Assembly: GCA_018676675.1 (NCBI GenBank)
Contig: JABHEG010000243.1
Location: forward strand, 1 to 60,774
Length of the DNA: 60,774 bases
Reading direction: 5' to 3'
Source: Lentisphaerota bacterium
Lineage (GTDB): Bacteria > Verrucomicrobiota > Lentisphaeria > Oligosphaerales > JABHEG01
The position numbers were made by a program, and so were the translations under genes. The notes below the pieces were generated by a model. It searched no databases. It was given only the letters and a program-made list of their open reading frames with translations, and was not told where the DNA came from. Positions 27,971 through 36,000 of this stretch are shown here, piece after piece. How positions within the stretch are numbered: position 1 is the stretch's first letter; each line of letters starts with the position of its first letter.

Positions 27971-28630
27971 GTGACTGGCCTACAGGCGGACTTGGAGGCG
28001 CTTGGCATTCGGTGGTTCGAGCCAGTGGACCAGCGGGAGGGCGGAGGCCTATTCGTGCGACAAGGGTGGCGTTTTGCCTGGAGGCCCTTCGCTGGGCTTG
28101 TGATGTGGATGGCCCTGGTCTTGTGGGCGTGCGGAGGCCCGGTCACCATGGTGGGGCGCCAGATGACCTATGGTGTCTGGCAGATTCCGCTCTGGTTTCA
28201 CCATGCCCTCTGTCTCGGGTATCTGGCTAAGCTGACGCAGCAACTTGCCATAACCGAACGCATCACACTGGAAGCGAATGCCTGCTTCCTGGAGCGCTTG
28301 ATCCTTGGGATCCCGTGGACGCGGACCGATGGTCCCCTCTGTTGGGTGCGGGTGTTTGACGTTGTTCAGACGCCAGGGCCTGCGGAAGGAGCATTACTGA
28401 ATCAGACAGGGGACACTGCCGTAGTGGTTGCAGCTATGGGGGCAGAGGGCAAGAAGAGATGGTTCGCTTTTGATGCCCATGGTTCGTGGACAGATCCGGG
28501 CTGTCGTCGGTCCGTTGTTGCCACTCGGGAGGAACTCAGGGACGACATTGCTGAGTGGATTGGCGGTGGGGGCGGGCGGAATGCAGGAAGGGGGCAGTGT
28601 AACAGTTTAGCGGATTCCGGGAGACAGTAG
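27971..28630 (+). CDS. Small membrane protein coupled to the RHS gene, candidate immunity protein, end replaced by IS sequence
   Basis: A 219-residue protein that I do not recognise. Residues 38-56 (WRPFAGLVMWMALVLWACG) form a likely membrane segment, and about 70-90 may form another; the rest (from about 95) looks soluble. GTG at 27971 is nine bases after AGGAG (27957-27961), which overlaps the stop of the RHS gene, so translation should be coupled. Position and size fit an immunity protein for the RHS tail. The last ten or so codons run into the inverted repeat of an IS66-like element at 28599, so the original C-terminus is probably lost. The Gly-rich WIGGGGGRNAG before it is low complexity. 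Confidence 0.6.
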   Translation: MTGLQADLEALGIRWFEPVDQREGGGLFVRQGWRFAWRPFAGLVMWMALVLWACGGPVTMVGRQMTYGVWQIPLWFHHALCLGYLAKLTQQLAITERITLEANACFLERLILGIPWTRTDGPLCWVRVFDVVQTPGPAEGALLNQTGDTAVVVAAMGAEGKKRWFAFDAHGSWTDPGCRRSVVATREELRDDIAEWIGGGGGRNAGRGQCNSLADSGRQ

Positions 28631-28829
28631 TTCAGCGGATTCCAGGCAAGAGAAGTGATATTTCTGCAGGACAGGCCTTGCTTGTTCTCCTTTTTTTTGC
28701 GCAATGATAGGCGTAGTAATACGCCTGTTTAGAGATGGAGGCGCTGATGTCAAACACGTACACATTGATGAAGAAGAGGACGCTGGGGTCAGGCCTTGGA
28801 ATTTGTAATACGTGCCTCTATGTTGATGC

Positions 28830-28900
28830 ATGGCCAGACCTCTGAGAATTGAGTATCCGGGCGCGATCTACCACGTAACGGCGCGCGGCAACGAGCGATA
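28830..28900 (+). pseudogene. Truncated first copy of the Y1 transposase start
   Basis: The ATG at 28830 starts the same first 22 codons as the intact gene at 28948 (MARPLRIEYPGAIYHVTARG), then runs into the second left repeat and changes sequence. It is a fragment from end duplication. The copy is identical to the intact gene in the coding part but differs at four positions in the roughly 45 bases before the ATG. Confidence 0.75.
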
Positions 28901-28947
28901 CCGGGGTCAGGCCTTGGAATCTGTAATATGTCCCTCTATCTTGATGC

Positions 28948-29961
28948 ATGGCCAGACCTCTGAGAATTGAGTATCCGGGCGCGATCTACCACGTAACGGC
29001 GCGCGGCAACGAGAGACGAGCCATCTTCCGTTCAGCTACGGATCGGGGTCGTTTTCTGGAGAAACTGCGGGACCTGTGCGAGGTCCACCGGATCGAGGTC
29101 CACGCATACGCGCTAATGACCAACCATTACCACTTGGTCTTGTGCACGCCCCGGGGGAACCTGGTTCCCTTCATGCAGCAGTTCCAGACCAGCTACACGA
29201 TGTACTTCAACCGCCGTCACCGACGGACGGGGCATCTGTTTGCCGGTCGGTACAAGGCCAAGTTGATCGAAGGGGGGCATTACTTGTTCCTCCTCACCCG
29301 TTACGTCCATCTGAACCCGGTGAAGACCAAAGATGTCGGCCGGATTGGGCTGGGCGACAGACTGAAGTACCTCCGGGAGTATCGATGGAGTTCGCTACCA
29401 GGCTACTCAGGGCTGCGTGCGGCTGAAGATTGGGTCAGCTACAAGGCTCTCGAAGGCTTCCGTGATTACTCCTCCGACAGTGAGACGCGGAGGGCGTACC
29501 TGCGGTTTGTTGAGGAGGGACTTGAGGAGGATGACGATATCTTTCTCGAGGAACTGCGTGCCTCAAGCAGAGCGTACGGTTCGGAGGCGTTTCGCCGCGC
29601 AGTCGAGGATCACTTCAGGAACCGTACAGCCGGGCTGGATCGTTACGTTGATGTCTCAAGACGCCGGACAGAGGCACCGGTGCCAGCAGAGGAGGTCACA
29701 GCGGCCGTGCTGTGGGCCTACGGCCTGACGGAGGCGGCGCTACTCAAACGCGGGAACCGGGAGGCGAAGTACGTCTGGATAGGGCTATTGCACAAAGAGA
29801 GTGGGCTGACTCAACGGGAGATTGGGCAACTGCTTGGGCATACTGATGGCTCAACTGTCAGCAGGCATTTGGCCCATCTTAGATCGGACCTGACCGAGGA
29901 TGCTGAAGTGCGGAGCCGGTACGAGGAACTACGGGCGCGAATTACAAATTCCAAGGCCTGA
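28948..29961 (+). CDS. Y1-type (HUH) transposase of the REP-associated/IS200-like superfamily
   Basis: A 337-residue single-strand DNA transposase. The HUH histidines are in TNHYHLVL (His60, His62), and the nucleophilic tyrosine is probably in RYVHLNPVK (Tyr119). These proteins nick and join single DNA strands at hairpin ends by a covalent Tyr-DNA link. The C-terminal part (about 265-335, HKESGLTQREIGQLLG) contains a helix-turn-helix of DnaA-C type that should help in end binding. It begins MARPLRIEYPGAIYHVT, the classic opening of this family. The gene lies inside 25-bp inverted repeats, and its last codons and stop are within the right one, so the whole unit appears intact and may still move. 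Confidence 0.93.
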   Translation: MARPLRIEYPGAIYHVTARGNERRAIFRSATDRGRFLEKLRDLCEVHRIEVHAYALMTNHYHLVLCTPRGNLVPFMQQFQTSYTMYFNRRHRRTGHLFAGRYKAKLIEGGHYLFLLTRYVHLNPVKTKDVGRIGLGDRLKYLREYRWSSLPGYSGLRAAEDWVSYKALEGFRDYSSDSETRRAYLRFVEEGLEEDDDIFLEELRASSRAYGSEAFRRAVEDHFRNRTAGLDRYVDVSRRRTEAPVPAEEVTAAVLWAYGLTEAALLKRGNREAKYVWIGLLHKESGLTQREIGQLLGHTDGSTVSRHLAHLRSDLTEDAEVRSRYEELRARITNSKA

Positions 29962-30074
29962 CCCCGAATCCCCCCATCTTAGATCGGACCTGACCGAGGA
30001 TGCTGAAGTGCGGAGCCGGTACGAGGAACTACGGGCGCGAATTACAAATTCCAAGGCCTGACCCCGAATCCCCC

Positions 30075-30368
30075 AAACGCGATGCCCGGAACCTGTTCGC
30101 ATTTCTCGAAGTCAAGGACATGCCGCCGACCAACAATCATGCAGAACAGTCCCTCCGCCTCCCCGTCATCTTCCGCAAGATATCCTTCGGCAGCCGATCT
30201 CTCCTTGGCGCTCAAGCCATGGCGGTCAACCTGTCATTGCTGACCACCGCCAAACGACAGGATAGGAATCCCGTCGAGCTGTTCAAGAAACTTCTCCTCC
30301 ACGGAGACAACACCCCTTGCGACGCGCTCTACGAACCCGACAGTCTGCCGGCCTTCGACTCATCCTGA
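30075..30368 (+). pseudogene. C-terminal remnant of an IS66-family DDE transposase
   Basis: The frame encodes DARNLFAFLEV, then DMPPTNNHAEQSLRLPVI and FRKISFGSRS, the conserved end of IS66 TnpC (PPTNN-AE--LR). Only about 97 codons survive out of roughly 500, joined directly to the Y1 element on the left. It ends at TGA 30366-30368, two bases before the right terminal inverted repeat. The rest of the gene was lost when the Y1 element came in, or before. Confidence 0.85.
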
Positions 30369-30431
30369 ATCTCCCGGAATCCGCTAAACTGTTACCAGGA
30401 GGAGGGTGGCGGCGGGGGCGGGCAGGATGGA

Positions 30432-30911
30432 TCAGGCCAGATAGTCGCGATTGAGGGCCAGAAATCGGTCGCGCCAGACATAGTCATCGAGGATGCCGGT
30501 CGGGTCGCGACCGAGGATGACCATGGCAGCGAACACTGCCTCGATCGTTGCCAGACCGGTTGGCGGGTCCTGGCGGATCTTCGACACCCGGGGGTAGGCG
30601 GTTCTCCATGGTGGCAGGCTGCGCACCGGCACGTCGCCGTGAGCGCGCTCCAGGACTTGCACTCTGTGCCAGCTGGCGTCCAGAACGAGCAATCCCCGGT
30701 TTGCGTCGTCGTCGCTCAGCAACGTCCCACGCACCCCCAGACGCACGTAGTCGGTGAGGTCCAGCGGTTGCCGCACCGGATGGACGTGGAAGACGAAGTC
30801 CGCCCTTCCGCGCAACGGCAGGATCGAGCATTTGTGCCCTTTCTCCCTGCGGTGTCGGATGACCACGGTCGGGGCATGGACAACTGGGTTGTGTTGACCG
30901 TTGTTTGGCAT
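30432..30911 (-). CDS. Tsr3/DUF367-like protein (putative RNA aminocarboxypropyl transferase fold)
   Basis: A 159-residue protein. GLLVLDASWHR, RSLPPWRTAYPR, KIRQDPPTGLATIEAVFAAM and the end FLALNRDYLA resemble Tsr3/DUF367, whose archaeal and eukaryal members add an aminocarboxypropyl group to an rRNA base. The start TVVIRHRREKGHKCSILPL includes a Cys and basic residues. A long frame reaches upstream to 31175, but that extension is low complexity, so ATG 30911 is chosen; no clear ribosome-binding site precedes it. DTW-domain tRNA enzymes are a related alternative. Its stop is 36 bases from the IS66 right end. Such genes are uncommon in model bacteria. Confidence 0.6.
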   Translation of the reverse strand: MPNNGQHNPVVHAPTVVIRHRREKGHKCSILPLRGRADFVFHVHPVRQPLDLTDYVRLGVRGTLLSDDDANRGLLVLDASWHRVQVLERAHGDVPVRSLPPWRTAYPRVSKIRQDPPTGLATIEAVFAAMVILGRDPTGILDDYVWRDRFLALNRDYLA

Positions 30912-31477
30912 CGAATACCGTCTGCGTCTTCCAGGCGTTTCCCGGCATGGCAGTGTCGCCGAGGGCGTCCTGCGCTTGATGCCGGTGGTCGAAGCTCTCG
31001 TGCTTGGTTCGCCGCCGCCACTAGTTCTGATGTCACGCCAAGTACGGGGGCCGTGGGCACTCAACATACTGGACTGAAGGGGAAGGGCCACCGACGGGCG
31101 GGCCCCCACTTTGGCACGTGGCGTTGCTGGTGCGTGGCCGTTGGGTTGGTGAGCCGCTCGCCAACGGTCAGACATTGTGGCGCCGACCCCGTCTGGGCTG
31201 GCTGTCAGGAGGGGGGAACAGCGACGGTTAGTCCTTGGGCAATAAGGTGATTATGTTCTGTTGAGACGCTTAGGCGTGCATGCCCGGGGCCAACTATCGC
31301 CAAGCAGAGGCTTGACGCCTCGGGCGCCCGAGATGGACGGAGGCGGTCGCTGTTCTGAGCAAGTAGGGTAGATGTCCGTGCCCCCGAATGGGGCGAAACT
31401 CAGTGGCCCTTCAAGGGGGGAGGGGCCGTTTCGACGCGTCCCACGGCTGTGGGACTTGCGCAAGGCCCTGAGCCTAG
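30912..31477. other. Non-coding gap upstream of the Tsr3-like gene
   Basis: No convincing gene on either strand. Long open frames exist but have no recognisable protein features and are typical of GC-rich non-coding sequence. GACGCTTAGGCGTG near 31264 and GCTTGACGCCTCG near 31310 are partial foldbacks. The repeat cluster begins at about 31478. Confidence 0.5.
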
Positions 31478-31601
31478 TCGAAGGGCTGCCACGCCCCGAT
31501 CTTTGTCCCCAGACCAGAACCGAAGCAATCGGCGGGTGGCACCGCCTCCCACGTTGACGAACCGAAGCAATCAGCGGGTGGCACCGCCTCCCACGTTGAC
31601 G
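31478..31601. repeat. Modular foldback repeat cluster A (short units)
   Basis: GGGCTGCCACGCCCCGATCT, then the link CCCCAGACCAGAACC, then two 42-bp tandem units (31518-31559 and 31560-31601, one mismatch). Each unit contains AAGCAATCGGCGGGTGGCAC followed by CGCCTCCCACGTTGACG. The GGCGG...CCGCC part can fold. This version lacks the CTTCGACTGTGCTCAGG module present at 32911-33044. Confidence 0.8.
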
Positions 31602-31684
31602 CAGCCGCCTCGCAGGAGCGAGTTGCTTAAGTTCCGGGCATTCCGATGCCCCCCTCCTTCAGAAGCGAAAGGAAGAAACGTCTC

Positions 31685-32752
31685 ATGAACCGATATCAAC
31701 GATGTGTCTGGGGCTTGGTGTTGCTGGCAGTCCCTGCACTCCATGCCCTTGAGCGGACCGACACGGAGTTCAGGATTTTCCAGTTCCCCGCGGATAGAAT
31801 CCCACGGATCGACGGCAAGGTCGATGACTGGCAGATCGTTGGGAGCGACTACGTCTACGGCACCGACCAACTTGCTGATACGGTCCAAGGCAATGGCACG
31901 AACCACGATCCGACCGATCTCGACGTGAAGGTCCGAGTCGGTTGGGTCAAGGGACTGAACCGGCTCTACTTCCTGTACGAAGCATTCGACGACTACTGGA
32001 ACATGCATATCCGCCGAGGCGACATCTTCGAAGTGTGCGTGGACGGGGATCTGTCCGGGGGACCGTTCATCATCAACTCACAGATGGATCAGTCCGAAGC
32101 CCACTTTCGTTTCAAAGGTGTCCACGCCCAGAACTACCACATTTTCACTCCCCCCGGCCCGGGGCGCGACTGGGTGTTCGTGTGGGGGTGTCAGCCCTGG
32201 ATCGGTGTCCTGCCCTACGCCAACCATGCCTACTCGCACGCGCTCAAGGAGGGGGAGGGCGGTCGTCTTGTGCTCGAGTTTTGGATAACCCCGTTTGACT
32301 ACGCGCCCTACGATGGGCCGGCGCGTGCCGTCCCATCTCAACTCGTGGAGGATACCCGCATCGGCCTCTCGTGGGCTGTCCTCGACTACGACGAGAACAG
32401 CAGCAAGTACGAGGGCTTCTGGAATCTGTCGCACAACACACGGATGGACTCGGATGCGTCGATGCTGTGTGCCTTCCGATTGATGCCGCCGGAACCGCGT
32501 TTCCTGCCGGCACTCCACGCAGATTGGTCCTTCAAGATCCTCGATATGGACCGACGACTCGTTGCCTTCAAGGACTGCTCGCACGGCACCGTCGATGCGT
32601 GGCTCTGGGACTTTGACGACGGGACGACCTCATCCGAACAGCATCCCATCCACCAGTATGAGAAGCCCGGTCAGCACGTGGTTACCTTGACTATCAAAGG
32701 TCCGGCCGGCGAACGTCGTCGCATCAAAGTGTTTGACGTTGTGGTCAGGTGA
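31685..32752 (+). CDS. Secreted sugar-binding (CBM9/DOMON-like) protein with PKD domain
   Basis: A 355-residue secreted protein. Signal peptide at 1-22 (MNRYQRCVWGLVLLAVPALHA). Residues about 24-260 look like a CBM9/DOMON-type beta-sandwich: RIDGKVDDWQ and DIFEVCVDGD are the usual family signatures, binding sugar or haem. A PKD domain closes the protein (about 278-355, WLWDFDDGTTSSEQHPIHQY). ATG with AAAGGAAG upstream. It converges on the first PcRGLX-like gene and probably works outside the cell in glycan binding. No catalytic motif is seen, so a binding or surface role is likely. Confidence 0.75.
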   Translation: MNRYQRCVWGLVLLAVPALHALERTDTEFRIFQFPADRIPRIDGKVDDWQIVGSDYVYGTDQLADTVQGNGTNHDPTDLDVKVRVGWVKGLNRLYFLYEAFDDYWNMHIRRGDIFEVCVDGDLSGGPFIINSQMDQSEAHFRFKGVHAQNYHIFTPPGPGRDWVFVWGCQPWIGVLPYANHAYSHALKEGEGGRLVLEFWITPFDYAPYDGPARAVPSQLVEDTRIGLSWAVLDYDENSSKYEGFWNLSHNTRMDSDASMLCAFRLMPPEPRFLPALHADWSFKILDMDRRLVAFKDCSHGTVDAWLWDFDDGTTSSEQHPIHQYEKPGQHVVTLTIKGPAGERRRIKVFDVVVR

Positions 32753-32777
32753 GAAGGCGTCGTTCGTGAGGGCAGCT

Positions 32778-33074
32778 GCGGTGTACAGTCGGGCTTCTTG
32801 TACGGCGAGCGGCCCCCCGATCGCCATCCCTCGAGTGCCGCCCGGGGGCCGTGCGGCGTACAGTCGCCCCCCTGTTCACCGCCCCGATCTTTGTCTCCAG
32901 ACCAGAAGCCAAGCAATCGGCGGGTGACCTTCGACTGTGCTCAGGTTCTTCGAGCACCGCCTCCCACGTTGAGGCAGAAGCAATCGGCGGATGACCTTCG
33001 ACTGTGCTCAGGTTCTTCGAGCGCCGCTTCCCACGTTGAGGCAACCGGCGTACAGTCGGGCCCCCTGTTTACCG
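32778..33074. repeat. Repeat cluster B: two long modular units and three GTACAGTCGG repeats
   Basis: Two tandem 67-bp units (32911-32977 and 32978-33044) are the 42-bp unit of cluster A with an extra 27 bases, ACCTTCGACTGTGCTCAGGT plus TCTTCGA, between GGCGGGTG and GCACCGCC. GTGCTC and GAGCAC inside the unit can pair. Three copies of a second element, GTACAGTCGGGC-type, lie at 32778-32800, 32851-32880 and 33045-33074, the last reaching the stop codon of the lyase-like gene. Together with the flanks this fills the 316-bp gap between convergent genes. Confidence 0.8.
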
Positions 33075-36000
33075 GCCCGCGAGTTCGTTGGTGAGGCAGA
33101 TTTTCTGGATAACCCCGCCGCTGTCACGAGGGAACGCGACGGTCACGGTGTGCCGGCCGGCGGAGAGCCGCTGCAGTTTGTGACCGGCGTCCGGCGTGAG
33201 CTCAAGCCACGCGTAGTTGACCGACTTACCAAGCTGGAAGATCCCCGCCCGTTTGCCGTCGATACTCACGGCCAATTCGGTCGGTGCCTGTGGCGCCTTG
33301 ACACGCGCGAACACCCGGTACAGATCCGCTTGCGGCGTCTCGATCGCGAACGCCGCGACGCCGGGGGGTCCGTTGGTAGGAAGGATCGTCTTCCAGCCCT
33401 TCTGATTCTCGTCTTCGGTGAGCTTGAGGCCGCCGCTCAGCTCCGCATCGGGCGCCGCGGAGGTCGGGTAGACGTAGGTGTCGCGCGCGGTCGTTCCTGC
33501 CGGAATGATGGTCACGTCGTCCATATACATCAGCACGTCTGTCTGTTCGACCTTCGAGACCGTGCTCACTGCGATGTAGAGTGCATCGTAGTCGTCAGGC
33601 ACGGTGAAGTCGCCTTGCAGCAGCTGCCAGGTTCCCTGGCGCGACATATCGTAGGGGTTTGTGTAGAAATTCTGTCGCGACACGCCTCGTGAGCGCATGG
33701 TGATTCTCGGCCTGGGCCCCGGGACACCTTCGGCGAGTCGCTCCACCCGCAGCCACAATTGCAGGCGGTAGTCCTTGCCCTTCTCCAGCCAGGTGATCTC
33801 CCACGGCGGTCCGCATGAGTAGCGCGTCACGAAGTACTCATTCTGCCCTTTGACGCTGCCGGATGCTTTGGCCGCCGCCTTGCCTGAGTGTGAGACCTCG
33901 GTGCTGCGCGACAGCTCCAACGTGCCGCGCACGACCCACCCTTTCGTGTGTTCCTCAAAGTCGGGGTTCGGTACCAGCGCCGGGACAGCGCGTCGAGCGG
34001 GATTCAGAGCCGCGCCGACCTCCGCCTCATAGACCTTGTCCAGCGGCGGCCCCGGCAGGCGTGAGACCTCGTGCATGGCCATCGCTGCCGAACATATTGG
34101 CAAGCTGTAGAGAACGCTGTTCCCCGGTCCCCTCCGCTGGAAGGCAACCAGTCCATTCACCAGAGCCGTACGCGCGACCTCAGCCAGGCGCGTGTCGCCT
34201 GAATAGTTGGCGGCGAATCCGAGTCCGTTGGCCATGATGAGACTGAGGATGGGACTCACGCCGGTCTTGGGGCAGCTTGTGTAGTGGAACGCGCCTTCAG
34301 CCGGCTCATATAGATGATCCACCTGGAACGTGGCAATCTTGACGATGCGCTCGGCGACTTCCTGATCGCCGGTGGCCAAGTAGAAGTACTTCAATGCAGT
34401 CATCAGCACCCCGGCCATGAAACCTGCCTCACCGTCGTGCTTTTCCTCACACCGACAGTGTCCGCCGCCGAGCTTGTGTATCCACAGACCGTACTTTTCG
34501 TCGCCCTTGGCCCGGACTTCCTCATACATCAGGCGCATGCCGTTGAGGTAGTAATCATCGTAGGTCGCAAAGTACGTCGCCATCGCGATGATCCCCATCC
34601 AGCCGGGCACCCGTGCGTTGCCGTAGGAGAAGCCGAGCACGTTCCAGCCGCACACCCAGTCCGCGAGCTGCATGGCGCTTCTCTGGACCTGCTCGTCGCC
34701 GGTAAGCAGGTAGTACTCCAGATTTCCCTGGTTCCACATATGACCGCGGTTGGTGCAGTAGCCGGTGGCGTACAGCCCCATGTCCAGGTGCTCCTTCGGA
34801 TAGTAGCCGCCTGTGTGCCCCAGCGAGTGTACCCAGGCTTGCCCGACCCGTCGACCCGGTCCGGGACCAGCCGTTTGCCCGGCTGCGTAGTGCACCACAT
34901 CGACGTCCGCATTGTGCCGGGCCGCCTGTTCGGCCCCCACGAAGAAGCGACGGTCACCCGTGCGGAAGTACTGCGTCAACAGACCGTGCTGCGTGTCATA
35001 CTCGATGTTGCGCCAGCTGTGGGCTCGGCCGCCGGGTGCGTCGCCAAAGTTCATCAGGCCGTACCAGTGACGGTCCTTCCGGGCGGCGAAGTAGTCGTCG
35101 ATCCCGTCGTTCATCATGGTGTCGTACATGGCGAACTCGGCCGGGTCGTCGGAGGCAATGCCGAAGAGCGTGCCGGAGGATGTGTACCACGACGGTGCGG
35201 CGGTCACCAGCAGGGGTGCTTCGATCCGGGCCTGTATGCGCGACAAGTCCGTGCCCTCCGGCCCCATCAGCAGTTCGTGGCGCTTTTCGAAGCCCGAGCG
35301 GAAGGTGTAGCTTCCGTCGCGCAGATAGTAATAGAGGAGAGCCTCGTCGGGCCTACTTGCGTAACGGTCTCCGGGCGTGATTTTGGGGTAGAGCCCTACA
35401 ACCAACCTCCCTTTCTCTGGGCCCAGGCTCTTCGGCCACTGCTGCCAGAAATCGCGCACGGCAACGGCAAGTCCGCCGCTGGTGACCATGCCAGGGCAAC
35501 GTTGCCCGTCAGGCTGTCCGTCCACGCTGTACGTGTCCTCGGCATGCTGGAACAGCCGCTGACCTTCAGAAAGAGTGGCCGTCCGTCCCTCTTCCAAGGG
35601 AACTGCGGCACTTTCCGGACCGGGAGGGATGTCGAACACGAGATCGAGAGACGCGAAGGACTTCATCTCGTCACCGTACGTGTAGTCGGGCTCGACGATG
35701 TCGTGCCGGAGCACGTGGTCCACCCGTACGAACGGATGCCCTGCGTGGCAGAAGTAACGAATCAGAAAGCCGAAGTAGGCCTTCCCGGAGGAGTCACGGT
35801 GATGCCCACTGACACTGATCACCGCCCGCTGATGGTTGTCCTCCTCAATGATCACGCGCTCAGCATGGCCGGAAAACACCTCACCATCGACGGCCGTCAG
35901 GCGTGATTCAGGCAGGGCCGACACCAGCTTCCCGTCTACGTGCAGGGCTCCCTTGCCAGTGGCTTTGTCCAGTTCGAGGCGGGCGGCTCCCGTGTCGACA

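Larger units (their letters stand above)
28785..30065 (+). mobile_element. Y1/REP-type transposase element with doubled ends, inserted in the IS66 remnant
   Basis: Outer 25-bp perfect inverted repeats at 28785-28809 (starting GGGGTCAGGCCTTGGAATTT) and 30041-30065. A second copy of each end lies inside: 28903-28927 (one mismatch) and 29941-29965 (exact). The left end is a 118-bp direct repeat and the right end a 100-bp direct repeat (29873-29972 and 29973-30072). The transposase gene lies between, and its stop codon falls inside the right repeat. Such IR-flanked Y1 elements are a known mobile family. The doubled ends suggest that one element inserted in the end of another, or unequal recombination. 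Confidence 0.8.
28599..30395. mobile_element. Degenerate IS66-type element carrying an inserted Y1-transposase element
   Basis: 26-bp perfect terminal inverted repeats: GTAACAGTTTAGCGGATTCC plus GGGAGA at 28599-28624, and its reverse complement at 30370-30395. IS66 elements end in GTAA-type repeats and encode a DDE transposase whose C-terminus remains at 30075-30368. No 8-bp target duplication is present at the ends (GGGGCAGT against CAGGAGGA). Imperfectly duplicated G-rich flanks exist (28561-28583 and 30407-30429, 20 of 23 bases identical). The left part keeps a short open frame start at 28747 (MSNTYTLMKKRT) with GGAGG upstream, cut off at 28785. Most of the IS66 genes are missing, apparently replaced by the Y1 element. 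Confidence 0.8.

Noticed and set aside
28561..30429. Target-site duplication of the IS66-type element
   Set aside because: The bases directly beside the two terminal repeats do not match; only a looser 20-of-23 similarity in G-rich sequence exists, which may be chance.
30911..31175. Longer N-terminus for the Tsr3-like protein
   Set aside because: The extension is Pro/Arg-rich, unlike the family, and appears to be non-coding.
31518..33044. CRISPR array from the tandem repeats
   Set aside because: Units are adjacent copies without unique spacers of regular length, and no cas gene is present.
34314..35906. 530-codon plus-strand frame opposite the first PcRGLX-like gene
   Set aside because: It lies wholly inside a real minus-strand gene with signal peptide, ribosome-binding site and domains.
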